A stretch of 29,904 bases of DNA, from positions 1-29,904 of the forward strand of contig JAZSLG010000062.1 in assembly GCA_045535235.1 (NCBI GenBank), in the 5' to 3' direction. Shown here in pieces: positions 1 to 7,738 of the stretch (positions are counted from its first letter, which is position 1; each line of letters opens with the position of its first letter). The notes below the pieces were generated by a model, which worked only from the letters and a program-made list of their open reading frames with translations, did no database searches and was not told where the DNA came from. Position numbers and translations under genes: made by a program. The stretch comes from Stercoripulliclostridium_A sp045535235 (lineage in GTDB: Bacteria > Bacillota > Clostridia > Christensenellales > DTU072).

Positions 1-750
1 TTCATGTTCAACTTTATTAAAGCCTTCTTTTACCTTTTCCTCTCTACAAAATACTTGTACGACTTTTTGACCGCTAATGTATTCTTCGATATAACCGTTT
101 ACGGTAGCAAGTGACGATTGTTGTTTGATAAAGTATTTAGAACCTTTGCCTCCTACTATCGTAACGGCAAAAAGCATTACTATTAACATACCTATTACGA
201 ACAACGTTAGTAGCGGACTGAAGATTAACATTACTACGAAAGCACCTATTATCGTCAAAGCGGAATTGATTATAGAAGGAATGCCGTTAGAAATCATTTC
301 ACGTATAGCATCCGTATCGGTTGTGTAACGTGCCATAATTTCCCCATTTGTACGACTGTCGAAATATTTGATGGGCAATCTTTCCATTTTTTCAAACATC
401 GCCTCACGGAAAGCGCGAAGGGTGCCTGTTTGAATGTTTAGAACCAATCTACTACTTACGACGGCGCAAAGTATTCCTACAAGATAAACTGCTATTATCG
501 TACCAACTTGAGTCCCGAGTTGGATTAGAGTTTCTTCCAAACTATCTACTGCGGGATTGTAGGTTTCAATGATAGACAACGCACCTTGTAACATATAGGT
601 ACCACCCAAATTAGCGCCTACTGCGCCAATTGTAGCAAACACAACGATTAGAAGTTGCCACTTATATTTACCTACGAAACTGAAAATCTTTCTAAAGGTT
701 TTGATTGGATTCTTCGGCTTTTCAATTTTTTTATTTTGAGGTCCCGGCAT
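1..750 (-). CDS. ABC exporter subunit, transmembrane half (partial)
   Basis: The frame is open from ATG at 750 to the left edge, giving the first 250 residues of a type IV (multidrug/lipid type) ABC exporter. The reading begins MPGPQNKKIEKPKNPIKT, then shows a first membrane helix (WQLLIVVVFATIGAVGANLGG), a second (GTIIAVYLVGILCAVVSSRL), and the intracellular coupling segment MFEKMERLPIKYFD followed by TNGEIMARYTTDTDAIR, which is diagnostic of the ABC_membrane fold. The nucleotide-binding domain lies outside the window. Its start is one base after the stop of the upstream ABC subunit (TAA-T-ATG), so the two are translationally coupled and should form a heterodimer. Because the upstream partner carries the degenerate ATP site, this subunit is expected to supply the canonical catalytic residues; that is inference. 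Confidence 0.9.
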   Translation of the reverse strand, partial: MPGPQNKKIEKPKNPIKTFRKIFSFVGKYKWQLLIVVFATIGAVGANLGGTYMLQGALSIIETYNPAVDSLEETLIQLGTQVGTIIAVYLVGILCAVVSSRLVLNIQTGTLRAFREAMFEKMERLPIKYFDSRTNGEIMARYTTDTDAIREMISNGIPSIINSALTIIGAFVVMLIFSPLLTLFVIGMLIVMLFAVTIVGGKGSKYFIKQQSSLATVNGYIEEYISGQKVVQVFCREEKVKEGFNKVEHE

Positions 751-751
751 A

Positions 752-2563
752 TTACTTAACCCCCTTTTGTTGAGAAATACAAATCTCACGATAAATAGGT
801 GAATGCTCGTAAAGTTCATCGTGAGTTCCAACGTTAATTATTTCACCCTTATCCATTACTATTATCTTATCACAATCACTAATGGAAGTAATACGCTGAG
901 CTATTATAATTACCGTAGTGCCCTTTAATTCTTCCCTAAAAGCACGTCTAATACGCGCATCCGTAGTAGTGTCAACCGCGCTAGTCGAATCGTCCAAAAT
1001 CATTATTTTGGGTTTCTTAATTAGCGCTCTTGCTATACACAAACGTTGTTTTTGACCACCGGAAACGTTTACACCGCCTTGACCTAAATCGGTTTCGTAG
1101 CCGTTAGGAAAGCTCGTAACGAAATCATGGGCTTGCGCCACTTTACAAGCGGAAATAATTTCTTCATCGCTTGCATGTTCATTACCCCATTTTAGATTTT
1201 CCTTTATGGTGCCACTAAACAGTACGTTCTTTTGTAGTACCATAGCAACACTATCACGTAGGGTATGTATGGTATAATCTCTAATATCTCTTCCGCCTAC
1301 TTTTACACTACCGCTACTTACGTCATAAAGGCGGGGAATAAGTTGAACTAACGTTGTTTTACTAGAGCCTGTACCACCAATGATACCTACCGTTTCTCCA
1401 GCATTAATTTGCAAATTTACGTTCCTAAGAACCAGTTTATCTTCACCCTTTGTGTAACCGAAATTTACGTTTTCAAAGGTTATGGAACTATCTGCCACTT
1501 GTAAGTTCTTATCAGCGTTTTCGTCGTTAATATCGGGACTCTCCGACAAAACCTCCGAGGTACGAGCCGCTGATTGCATAGTCATAAAAATATTTACGAA
1601 TATCATTGCAAGGGTTAGGAGTGACATCAGTATTTGACTAATATAGGAAATAAACGAGTTTAATTCTCCAAGCGTCATTCCCGTGTCGTTTAATACCATG
1701 TTTCCGCCAAACCAAATTACACATACCATACAAGCATACATGAAGAGTTGCACCATTGGTTGAGAATAAACCATAACCCTTTCCGCCCTAACTTGCGCCT
1801 TTTGTATATCAGCCGCGGTCTTACGGAAGTTTTCTGTTTCATGGTCCTCTCTAACAAAAGCTTTTACTACTCGTATTGCTCGCAAGTTTTCCTGCAATCT
1901 GCTATTCATCTTGTCGAACTTTTTGAACATCTTTCCAAATAGCGGGAAAACGATAGCGCCGACAATAGCTATACCGACAATCATTAAAGGTGCTATTGCA
2001 ACGAATATCAAACTTAGCTTAACGTTTATGCTCATAGCCATCGCTATGCTAAACGCGAACATAACCGGAGCTCTAAACGCTATACGAATTAACATCATAA
2101 AGGTGTTTTGAATAAAGGTTACGTCGGTCGTTAGGCGGGTTATCAAACTGCCGTGTGAGAATTTGTCTACGTTACGGAAGCTAAAACTTTGAACTGCGTT
2201 AAACAATTTTTTACGCAAATTTTTACCAAATCCTTGCGATGCTACAGCCGCAAACCTAGCAGATAACACACCCGTAATCAATGCACCAAAAGCGAGAGCA
2301 AGCATGATTCCGCCGTATTTCCATACTTCGTTTAGATTGGGAGGAATTTGACCATTTCCTATCCCTTTATCAATCAAGCTTGCCATAATGATAGGAATAA
2401 AAACTTCCAAAATTACTTCTAGTACTATAAAAAAAGGCGCTAGTACCGTTGGTACCCCATACCCTTTTACGCAGGAGAAAAATTCCTTGAACGATATGTT
2501 TTTCATATCAATCTTGAATGGCTCTTCCTCCATTTCCATTTTCTTTACTCGATTTTTTGCCAT
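752..2563 (-). CDS. ABC exporter subunit with degenerate ATP site
   Basis: A full-length half-transporter of 603 residues: six-helix membrane domain (about 40-340) followed by an ATPase domain. Walker A is GGTGSSKT (about 396-403), with Ser where Gly is usual. The signature is VSGGQ (about 500-504). Walker B ends ILDD, with Asp in place of the catalytic Glu, and the switch His is Gln (IIIAQR). Loss of both Glu and His is the known hallmark of the non-hydrolysing subunit of heterodimeric exporters such as BmrC/BmrD, LmrCD and TM287/288. The start is placed at ATG 2563, preceded by AGAGG at good spacing; a longer reading would need TTG at 2605 without a ribosome site. It is coupled to the downstream partner at 750. 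The transported substrate cannot be inferred; multidrug or lipid efflux is typical of the family. Confidence 0.92.
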   Translation of the reverse strand: MAKNRVKKMEMEEEPFKIDMKNISFKEFFSCVKGYGVPTVLAPFFIVLEVILEVFIPIIMASLIDKGIGNGQIPPNLNEVWKYGGIMLALAFGALITGVLSARFAAVASQGFGKNLRKKLFNAVQSFSFRNVDKFSHGSLITRLTTDVTFIQNTFMMLIRIAFRAPVMFAFSIAMAMSINVKLSLIFVAIAPLMIVGIAIVGAIVFPLFGKMFKKFDKMNSRLQENLRAIRVVKAFVREDHETENFRKTAADIQKAQVRAERVMVYSQPMVQLFMYACMVCVIWFGGNMVLNDTGMTLGELNSFISYISQILMSLLTLAMIFVNIFMTMQSAARTSEVLSESPDINDENADKNLQVADSSITFENVNFGYTKGEDKLVLRNVNLQINAGETVGIIGGTGSSKTTLVQLIPRLYDVSSGSVKVGGRDIRDYTIHTLRDSVAMVLQKNVLFSGTIKENLKWGNEHASDEEIISACKVAQAHDFVTSFPNGYETDLGQGGVNVSGGQKQRLCIARALIKKPKIMILDDSTSAVDTTTDARIRRAFREELKGTTVIIIAQRITSISDCDKIIVMDKGEIINVGTHDELYEHSPIYREICISQQKGVK

Positions 2564-2628
2564 CAAATGCCTCTTTAATTGTATTCGATTCGTTTTAACA
2601 CGCAATTATTAAAATATGTTTAATTACT

Positions 2629-3546
2629 TTATTCTGCCTTAATTTTATCCAAAAATTCGTCCGCTTTTGCCATTATAGCCGGAGTTCCTTTCATGAATGG
2701 CAGTAAATGAGAACAGTGACCGTCTCCCCTAGCCCTAGCAATAAAATAATCGTAAGATACCCCAGCGTTTCCCAATGCTACAAGCATATCCTCTATTTGA
2801 CCGCCACAAAAACTATCGTTTTGGGCTGCTATAATTAGGCTCTCACACCACTCTTCATTAACGTTCTTTAATATGTTGACGTCTTCGTCTTTGAAGGGGA
2901 ATTCACTGGGAATATGATTATCGCGATAATGTGTACCAAATACACAATTAGTTATATCTACGCTTATATCAAAAGGTGTGGGCGCTGTAAAGCATTTTAT
3001 AACGTCAAAAGGAGCGCAAAACGTCATTAAACCACGAGGATTAATCCCTTTATATGCCGGTAAACCTAAAGAGTCTCTAAGCCTCTTAGAATATATTGCA
3101 GAAACCAAATGTGCTGCGTAATATCCACCGGCAGAGTCACCCGTGATTACTATTTTATTAAGGTCAAGATCATATATATCTTTTAACGCATTAACGTAAT
3201 TTAGTGCTAGAATACTATCCTCGGTTGCCGCTGGGAACGTGCCGTAAGGAGCAAGACGATAGTCTATGTTAACGACAAACCACCCCTTGTCTGCAAAACG
3301 CTTTGCGAAGCCGGAACGGTATTGTTTACCACCACGCACGAAACCGCCCCCATGTATATTAAATAGTACGGGATAGGGACCATCCTTCTTTTTTGGACTA
3401 TAATATACGTCAAACTTATTATCCATCTTGTGAGCCATGGAATAACGTAAATTTCTTTCCACTACAACGCCTGGATAACGCTTATAATTACGCAATGGGT
3501 GATTAAAAAGATCGCTCAACTTAAAAAAGGCTCTTGAAATATGCAT
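2629..3546 (-). CDS. alpha/beta hydrolase (HSL/acetyl-esterase type)
   Basis: A 305-residue serine hydrolase of the hormone-sensitive-lipase-like esterase family. The oxyanion-hole motif HGGGF (about 65-69) is followed by the nucleophile elbow GDSAGG. The likely acid is in AAQNDSF, and the His is in the C-terminal GDGHCSH segment. No signal peptide is seen, so it is probably cytoplasmic and acts on short-chain esters. AAGGAGC lies seven bases before ATG 3546. It is the first gene of a probable three-gene unit with the ABC exporter pair; the gap to the ABC start is 65 bases. Whether it deacylates something the exporter handles is unknown. Confidence 0.87.
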   Translation of the reverse strand: MHISRAFFKLSDLFNHPLRNYKRYPGVVVERNLRYSMAHKMDNKFDVYYSPKKKDGPYPVLFNIHGGGFVRGGKQYRSGFAKRFADKGWFVVNIDYRLAPYGTFPAATEDSILALNYVNALKDIYDLDLNKIVITGDSAGGYYAAHLVSAIYSKRLRDSLGLPAYKGINPRGLMTFCAPFDVIKCFTAPTPFDISVDITNCVFGTHYRDNHIPSEFPFKDEDVNILKNVNEEWCESLIIAAQNDSFCGGQIEDMLVALGNAGVSYDYFIARARGDGHCSHLLPFMKGTPAIMAKADEFLDKIKAE

Positions 3547-3592
3547 AATTTTGCTCCTTATTATTTAGGCGTATTGAAAACGCTTGTTATTT

Positions 3593-3622
3593 ATTTTACT
3601 ATATGCGCGCGTAAATTGTCAA
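3593..3622 (-). promoter_or_regulatory. sigma-A promoter for the esterase/ABC operon
   Basis: On the minus strand a consensus -35 TTGACA (3617-3622) is followed after 18 bases by TAAAAT (3593-3598). It sits about 47 bases before the esterase ATG, leaving room for a short leader with the AAGGAGC ribosome site. Confidence 0.6.
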
Positions 3623-4162
3623 TTTTGATTGTAAGATTATACGTATTTAATATACTAAAATTTTACTATATTTAGAGTGAGCTTGTCGTTTAATGCAGGA
3701 GGAATATTTTTGAGGCACCCGAAGTGAGAATTTAGACTTTTTCTCCTCATTTTATACGTTTTTTAACCTCAAGAAATAATAATACAATTTTCACTCGTTT
3801 TTGATAAAAAAAACAATACTATTTTTTATCTTCCAAAAGGGTACCCTAAATAATCAAAATACCCTTTATTTGGTATACTTAAAATGGTAAAAATGTTTTT
3901 TTAAGTATTTTTCTCCCATTTTTTTGTGGATAAACATACTTCAATGTGGATAACTTGGCGTGAAATTGTGGATAACTACCCCTTTATTCACACAATCGTA
4001 CTTGAAGTCGACATTTTTTGCGCAATTTGTCCCCATTTTGACGGATAATTGACTTAATCGCAAAATTAAAAGCAGACTTTTGTCGATTTTTACCGCTTTT
4101 TGCTATTGGTCTGTCTATCATGAAATAGGTTATGCTATTTTATACAGCGCATCACTCAGCTA
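3623..4162. other. AT-rich gene-free region with inverted repeats and DnaA boxes
   Basis: No credible gene is present between the divergent esterase and M20 peptidase genes. The left part has an isolated strong ribosome-site sequence AGGAGGA (3697-3703) followed only by tiny frames: TTG at 3710 with five codons, and ATG at 3693 with six. A TTGAGG/CCTCAA inverted repeat (3710-3715 and 3767-3772) encloses a GAGAA/TTCTC pair. A second inverted repeat pairs AAAGGGTA (3836-3843) with TACCCTTT (3860-3867), and the first arm lies within the palindrome AGGGTACCCT. The middle holds the DnaA-box cluster listed separately. Poly-A/T tracts dominate 3775-3925. The function of the left half is unknown. Confidence 0.55.
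3925..3992. promoter_or_regulatory. cluster of four DnaA boxes
   Basis: Three perfect copies of TGTGGATAA (reverse complement of the DnaA box TTATCCACA) lie at 3925-3933, 3945-3953 and 3967-3975, spaced 20 and 22 bases start to start, about two helical turns. A fourth box TTATTCACA, within the TTATNCACA consensus, lies in the opposite orientation at 3984-3992. A very AT-rich stretch precedes them. Such clusters bind the initiator DnaA and occur at origins, at DnaA-titrating sites and at DnaA-regulated promoters. No dnaA, dnaN, rpmH or gyr genes are nearby and no strand-skew change is obvious, so a titration or regulatory site is preferred over oriC, but this is inference. Confidence 0.75.
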
Positions 4163-4191
4163 TTGATTTTTTATTCAAACAGTTGTATAAT
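4163..4191 (+). promoter_or_regulatory. sigma-A promoter for the M20 peptidase
   Basis: TTGATT (4163-4168), a 17-base spacer and a consensus TATAAT (4186-4191) lie 26 bases before the ATG at 4218. The ribosome site AAGGAGAAG follows at 4204-4212. The DnaA-box cluster ends about 170 bases upstream of this promoter. Confidence 0.75.
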
Positions 4192-4217
4192 GCAATAAAA
4201 TACAAGGAGAAGTAATT

Positions 4218-5669
4218 ATGCCTCAAATTATAGGTTATAGCGTTTTAGGATTATTTGTAGCTCTCGTTCTTTTTATGGTTATAAGAACCCTTCTTACCAG
4301 AAAGCCCAAACTTGAAGACCGCAACTACGTAGCCCATGAAATTGACGTTAATAGAGTTGCCGACCACCTCGTTGGCGCCGTAAAAATACCCACCGTTACG
4401 TTAAAAGATAACGATTGTGATGGTTCTATTTTTTATGAATATCAAGAGTATTTGGAAAAATGTTACCCAAAAATCATGGCTGTAGCCCAAAAGAAAAACA
4501 TCAATAAATACGCAGTCATCTATACCGTTAAGGGCAGTGACGAAAGCTTGCTCCCTTGCGCTATTCTTGCTCACCAAGACGTAGTTCCGGCACCCGAAGA
4601 AGGCTGGGAGGTTCCCCCTTTTAGCGGAATAATTAAAGATGGTTATATTTACGGAAGAGGTTCTCAAGACATGAAATCTCAAATGATAGTAGCTTTGGAA
4701 GGTTTGGAGCTTTTATTAGAAGACGGACGTTATCCCAAGCGTACTATCATGTTTTGCTTTGGTCACGACGAAGAACTACGCGGTACTTACGGCGCACTAG
4801 AAATTAGCAAATATTTGGAAAGCCAAAACGTAAAGTTAGAATACGTTCTAGACGAGGGTGGCACCATCCTAGACGGAAAAATGCTGGGAATAAATAATAA
4901 GATTGCATTAATAGGTACCTGTGAAAAAGGCTACGCCGATTATATTTTAGAGGTTGAAAAAGATGGTGGACACAGTTCTGCACCAGATAGACGCACCTCC
5001 GTTGGGTTACTAAGCGAGGCATTGTATAAAATTGAGAAACGCAAAAGAAGAGCTTACTGGACTCAACCTACGAAAGATATGTTTAAGACCATAGCTCCCC
5101 ACATGAATTTTGGGTTTAAGCTTGCCCTCGTAAATCGCGACATACTTTCCCCTATATTAAAACTAGTCCTCACCCTTGTTAGCCCTTTTACAAACGGACT
5201 TATGCGCACTACTTTAGCTCCTACACAAACTAAAGGAGCGCATACTCCTAATACACTTGCTCCAGTTGCTACAGGCACTGTTAACAGCCGTATCAACACC
5301 GGGGAAACGGTTGAGCAAGTAAAAGATTACATCCAAAAAATTGCTGGTAAAAACGTCAAAATATCCATGCTTGAAGGCTCTATCGACCCCAGTCCCGTAA
5401 GTGACATTAATACCCAAGCCTTCAAAGATTTACAACAAACTATAGGCGAAGTATTTAGTGGCTATATTGCGGCACCATATCCATTTATTGCCGCTTCCGA
5501 TGCAAAACATTATTACAACCTAACAAACTGCGTATACCGTTTTACTCCCTTTGAAAAAACCATTGAAGACGGCGCTAGAATACATGGCGTTAATGAACGT
5601 CAAAGTGTAGAAAGCCTGGAGTTGGGAACCAGATTTTTCCTTCGACTATATGAAAATACTTGCTTTTAA
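4218..5669 (+). CDS. membrane-anchored M20 family metallopeptidase (CPS1/PM20D1-like)
   Basis: A 483-residue zinc amidohydrolase of family M20. An N-terminal hydrophobic helix (about 5-26) should anchor it in the membrane. The metal site is visible as AHQDVV (His119, Asp121), GRGSQDMK (Asp151), GHDEEL (general base and ligand Glu185/Glu186), LDEGG (Asp212, Glu213) and near the C-terminus the SDAKHY segment with the last His. GHSSAPD marks the lid domain interface. Length and the tail sequence CVYRFTPF fit the carboxypeptidase S / PM20D1 subgroup rather than short M20 aminoacylases. The likely role is removal of a C-terminal residue from peptides or hydrolysis of N-acyl amino acids; the substrate is not determined by the sequence. 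The gene is monocistronic, between its own promoter and a terminator at 5723-5765. Confidence 0.9.
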   Translation: MPQIIGYSVLGLFVALVLFMVIRTLLTRKPKLEDRNYVAHEIDVNRVADHLVGAVKIPTVTLKDNDCDGSIFYEYQEYLEKCYPKIMAVAQKKNINKYAVIYTVKGSDESLLPCAILAHQDVVPAPEEGWEVPPFSGIIKDGYIYGRGSQDMKSQMIVALEGLELLLEDGRYPKRTIMFCFGHDEELRGTYGALEISKYLESQNVKLEYVLDEGGTILDGKMLGINNKIALIGTCEKGYADYILEVEKDGGHSSAPDRRTSVGLLSEALYKIEKRKRRAYWTQPTKDMFKTIAPHMNFGFKLALVNRDILSPILKLVLTLVSPFTNGLMRTTLAPTQTKGAHTPNTLAPVATGTVNSRINTGETVEQVKDYIQKIAGKNVKISMLEGSIDPSPVSDINTQAFKDLQQTIGEVFSGYIAAPYPFIAASDAKHYYNLTNCVYRFTPFEKTIEDGARIHGVNERQSVESLELGTRFFLRLYENTCF

Positions 5670-5698
5670 TATTGATTAAAATGGCTTGTGATTTTTAG

Positions 5699-5707
5699 TT
5701 ATCCACA
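5699..5707 (+). promoter_or_regulatory. single DnaA box
   Basis: A perfect TTATCCACA lies 30 bases downstream of the peptidase stop codon, in the opposite orientation to the three direct boxes at 3925-3975. Together with the cluster it brackets the peptidase gene. Confidence 0.5.
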
Positions 5708-5722
5708 CCACAATATATAGTT

Positions 5723-5767
5723 AAAAAAGGCGCTCGTTAAAAATTTTTAACGGGCCTTTTTATTTTT
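5723..5767 (+). terminator. rho-independent terminator after the M20 peptidase
   Basis: AAAAAGGC..CGTTAAAAA pairs with TTTTTAACG..GCCTTTTT in a near-palindromic stem with one small asymmetric bulge, followed by a T-rich tract (TTTTTATTTTTATT). Confidence 0.75.
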
Positions 5768-5791
5768 ATTTGCCCCAAAAAATTTTTATTA

Positions 5792-5800
5792 TGTTATAAT
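5792..5800 (+). promoter_or_regulatory. extended -10 promoter for the DUF4364 gene
   Basis: TGTTATAAT at 5792-5800 is an extended -10 (TG-n-TATAAT). The nearest -35 candidate, TTGCCC at 5770-5775, has a long 19-base spacer, as is tolerated with an extended -10. The start codon at 5830 is 29 bases further on. Confidence 0.6.
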
Positions 5801-5829
5801 TGATTTCGCACACTTGGGAAGGAAGAAAA

Positions 5830-6357
5830 ATGAACGACGAAAGCACTAACAATAAATTATTAGTTTTGTTCATATTAGAGAAATTTGAAATGCCTATTGC
5901 AGAAGAATTATTTCTCTCTCTTTGTTGTGTAGATAATACTTGGATGCCCTATTTGTATTGTAAACAAGTTATTAACGAGTTGACTACCAGTGCTTTTATT
6001 AGTAAAACCAACGTTTCGGGTTTGAATAGCCCCCTTCTATCCATAACGACGGACGGCAGAAACTGTCTTGCATACTTCTACAAAGATATTCCTTTATCTT
6101 TACAAAATGAAATTAAAGATTTTTTGAAGGAAAATCGCCTCTCTTATAGAAAGCGTCAAGAATTTACGGCTGACTACTTCCACAATGAAGACGGCACTTT
6201 TACAGTTTCTCTAAAAATACAAGATATGACTAAAACTATAGTCGACCTTAAAATGATTGTAGAAAGTCGTACCCTAGCCATTTCCGTTAAAAACAACTGG
6301 AATACCAAGGCTCCCGAGCTTTACAAATTACTCCACGACATATTAATAGAAAACTAA
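5830..6357 (+). CDS. DUF4364 family protein (winged-helix-like)
   Basis: A 175-residue soluble protein that I recognise as the Firmicutes DUF4364 family, which is predicted to carry an N-terminal winged-helix fold (KLLVLFILEKFEMPIAEELF, then ITTDGRNCLAYF as the wing-like segment) and a C-terminal alpha/beta domain. The biochemical role is not known; a regulator is the usual guess. The start is set at ATG 5830, preceded by GGAAGG. A longer reading from TTG at 5800 would overlap the -10 element and is rejected. It is transcribed alone and ends at a bidirectional terminator shared with the convergent aspartokinase gene. Confidence 0.8.
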   Translation: MNDESTNNKLLVLFILEKFEMPIAEELFLSLCCVDNTWMPYLYCKQVINELTTSAFISKTNVSGLNSPLLSITTDGRNCLAYFYKDIPLSLQNEIKDFLKENRLSYRKRQEFTADYFHNEDGTFTVSLKIQDMTKTIVDLKMIVESRTLAISVKNNWNTKAPELYKLLHDILIEN

Positions 6358-6361
6358 ATAA

Positions 6362-6396
6362 AAAACCGATAGGAAATGTCCTATCGGTTTTATTTT
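6362..6396. terminator. bidirectional terminator between DUF4364 and aspartokinase genes
   Basis: A perfect 13-bp stem (6362-6374 with 6379-6391, core CCGATAGGA/TCCTATCGG) and a four-base loop AATG are flanked by A-tracts on the left and T-tracts on the right, so it can terminate transcripts from both sides. Confidence 0.9.
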
Positions 6397-6410
6397 GCGC
6401 TTAACTACTT

Positions 6411-7727
6411 TTAGCAATCAAAGAATGCAGAATATATAGCTTTAATAGATGCGTTATAATCTTTTTCCTCAACGCCAACGATAATATTTAGCTCACTTGA
6501 ACCTTGGTCTATCATTCTTACGTTAACGCCCGCCTTATAAAGTGCTGTAAAGACCGTTGCTGCAATACCACGGCTATTAGCCATACCGTGTCCTACAACG
6601 GCGATAAGAGCAAGAGAATGGGTTATTTCTATATGGTCGGGATTTACCGCGCCTCTAATATCGTCTATAAGTTTGTTTTCATCAACGCCCTTAAGACCTG
6701 CATCGGAAAGAACGATGCTCATAGTATCTATGCCGGTAGGTACGTGTTCAACTGACAATCCATTTCTTTCAAGCACACTTAAAACCTTACGGCAAAAGCC
6801 TATTTCGGCATTCATCATAGCTTTTTTGAGGGAAATGGTTGTGTTACCTTTTCTTCCCGCAATACCCGTTACCTTGGGAATATCATAACCTTTTGTGGAT
6901 GCTAGAATCATGGTGCCTTTATGCTCTGGCTCAAAAGTGTTACGAATATTAATCGGAATCTTGTCGATTTGAACAGGGAATATGGAATCGGGATGTAGTA
7001 CTCCTGCACCCATATAAGAAAGCTCGCGTAGTTCCTCGTAGCTCAAAACCTCTATATGCTTAGGCTTATCAACCAAGCGAGGGTCGGTTACTAAAAATCC
7101 GTTAACGTCAGTCCAGTTCTCGTATACTTTTGCGCCAACGCCACGAGCGATAATCGCTCCGGTAAAATCCGAACCGCCACGAGTAAATGTCTTTATGCTC
7201 TTGTCGGGCATTCTTCCGTAAAAGCCGGGAATAACCAAGCCCTTTTGGGTATTTGACGCATACTTTTTAACCAAATCATTGGTAAGTTCACTATCAAAAG
7301 TTCCGTCATGCTTAAACTTAATAATATCGCCGGCATCGAGCATATCGTAACCGAGAACGGCACTCATAATTACCGCACTCAAGTATTCACCACGGCTTGC
7401 TGCATAATCGGGAGAAGTAGACTTCAAAATACCTTGTTCAACCTCGTCTACGTACTTGTTCATATCGATATTTATACCAAGCTCTTTAGCAAGGTCCACA
7501 AAACGCGATCTTATTAGCGATATATTGTGCGTACAAGCACCGGTTTCAAATTTTTCTTGATATGCACTATATAGCATATCGGTAATTTTTATATCACTAG
7601 AAAAACGCTTGCCGGGAGCAGATACTATAACGTACTTTCTTTCTGAATCGCTTTCTATGATAGACTTAACGTTCAAAATTGAACTTGTGGTTGCCATTGA
7701 AGTGCCACCAAATTTACATACTTTCAT
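6411..7727 (-). CDS. aspartokinase
   Basis: A 438-residue monofunctional aspartate kinase, which phosphorylates L-aspartate in the first step to lysine, threonine, methionine and diaminopimelate. KFGGTS (5-10), ASRGEYLSA (110-118), FTRGGSDFTG (181-190), WTDV (205-208) and DPR (215-217) are the nucleotide- and aspartate-binding motifs. Two ACT domains follow (about 280-345 and 370-438; the second includes VVGHGMANSRGIAATVF), so feedback inhibition by an end-product amino acid is expected; which one cannot be read from sequence. ATG 7727 has GAGGTG upstream. It is the last gene of the holA-to-aspartokinase unit, 11 bases after the DUF1015 gene. Confidence 0.95.
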   Translation of the reverse strand: MKVCKFGGTSMATTSSILNVKSIIESDSERKYVIVSAPGKRFSSDIKITDMLYSAYQEKFETGACTHNISLIRSRFVDLAKELGINIDMNKYVDEVEQGILKSTSPDYAASRGEYLSAVIMSAVLGYDMLDAGDIIKFKHDGTFDSELTNDLVKKYASNTQKGLVIPGFYGRMPDKSIKTFTRGGSDFTGAIIARGVGAKVYENWTDVNGFLVTDPRLVDKPKHIEVLSYEELRELSYMGAGVLHPDSIFPVQIDKIPINIRNTFEPEHKGTMILASTKGYDIPKVTGIAGRKGNTTISLKKAMMNAEIGFCRKVLSVLERNGLSVEHVPTGIDTMSIVLSDAGLKGVDENKLIDDIRGAVNPDHIEITHSLALIAVVGHGMANSRGIAATVFTALYKAGVNVRMIDQGSSELNIIVGVEEKDYNASIKAIYSAFFDC

Positions 7728-7738
7728 TTCACACCTCG

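Noticed and set aside
2564..2605. Longer N-terminus of the ABC subunit from TTG at 2605
   Set aside because: ATG 2563 has AGAGG at good spacing while TTG 2605 has none, and the extra 14 residues are basic non-conserved sequence.
3925..3992. Calling the DnaA-box cluster the chromosomal origin
   Set aside because: No dnaA, dnaN, recF, rpmH or gyr genes are near, most genes on both sides are on the minus strand, and sampled lines show C above G on the plus strand on both sides. It is kept as a candidate DnaA-binding site only.
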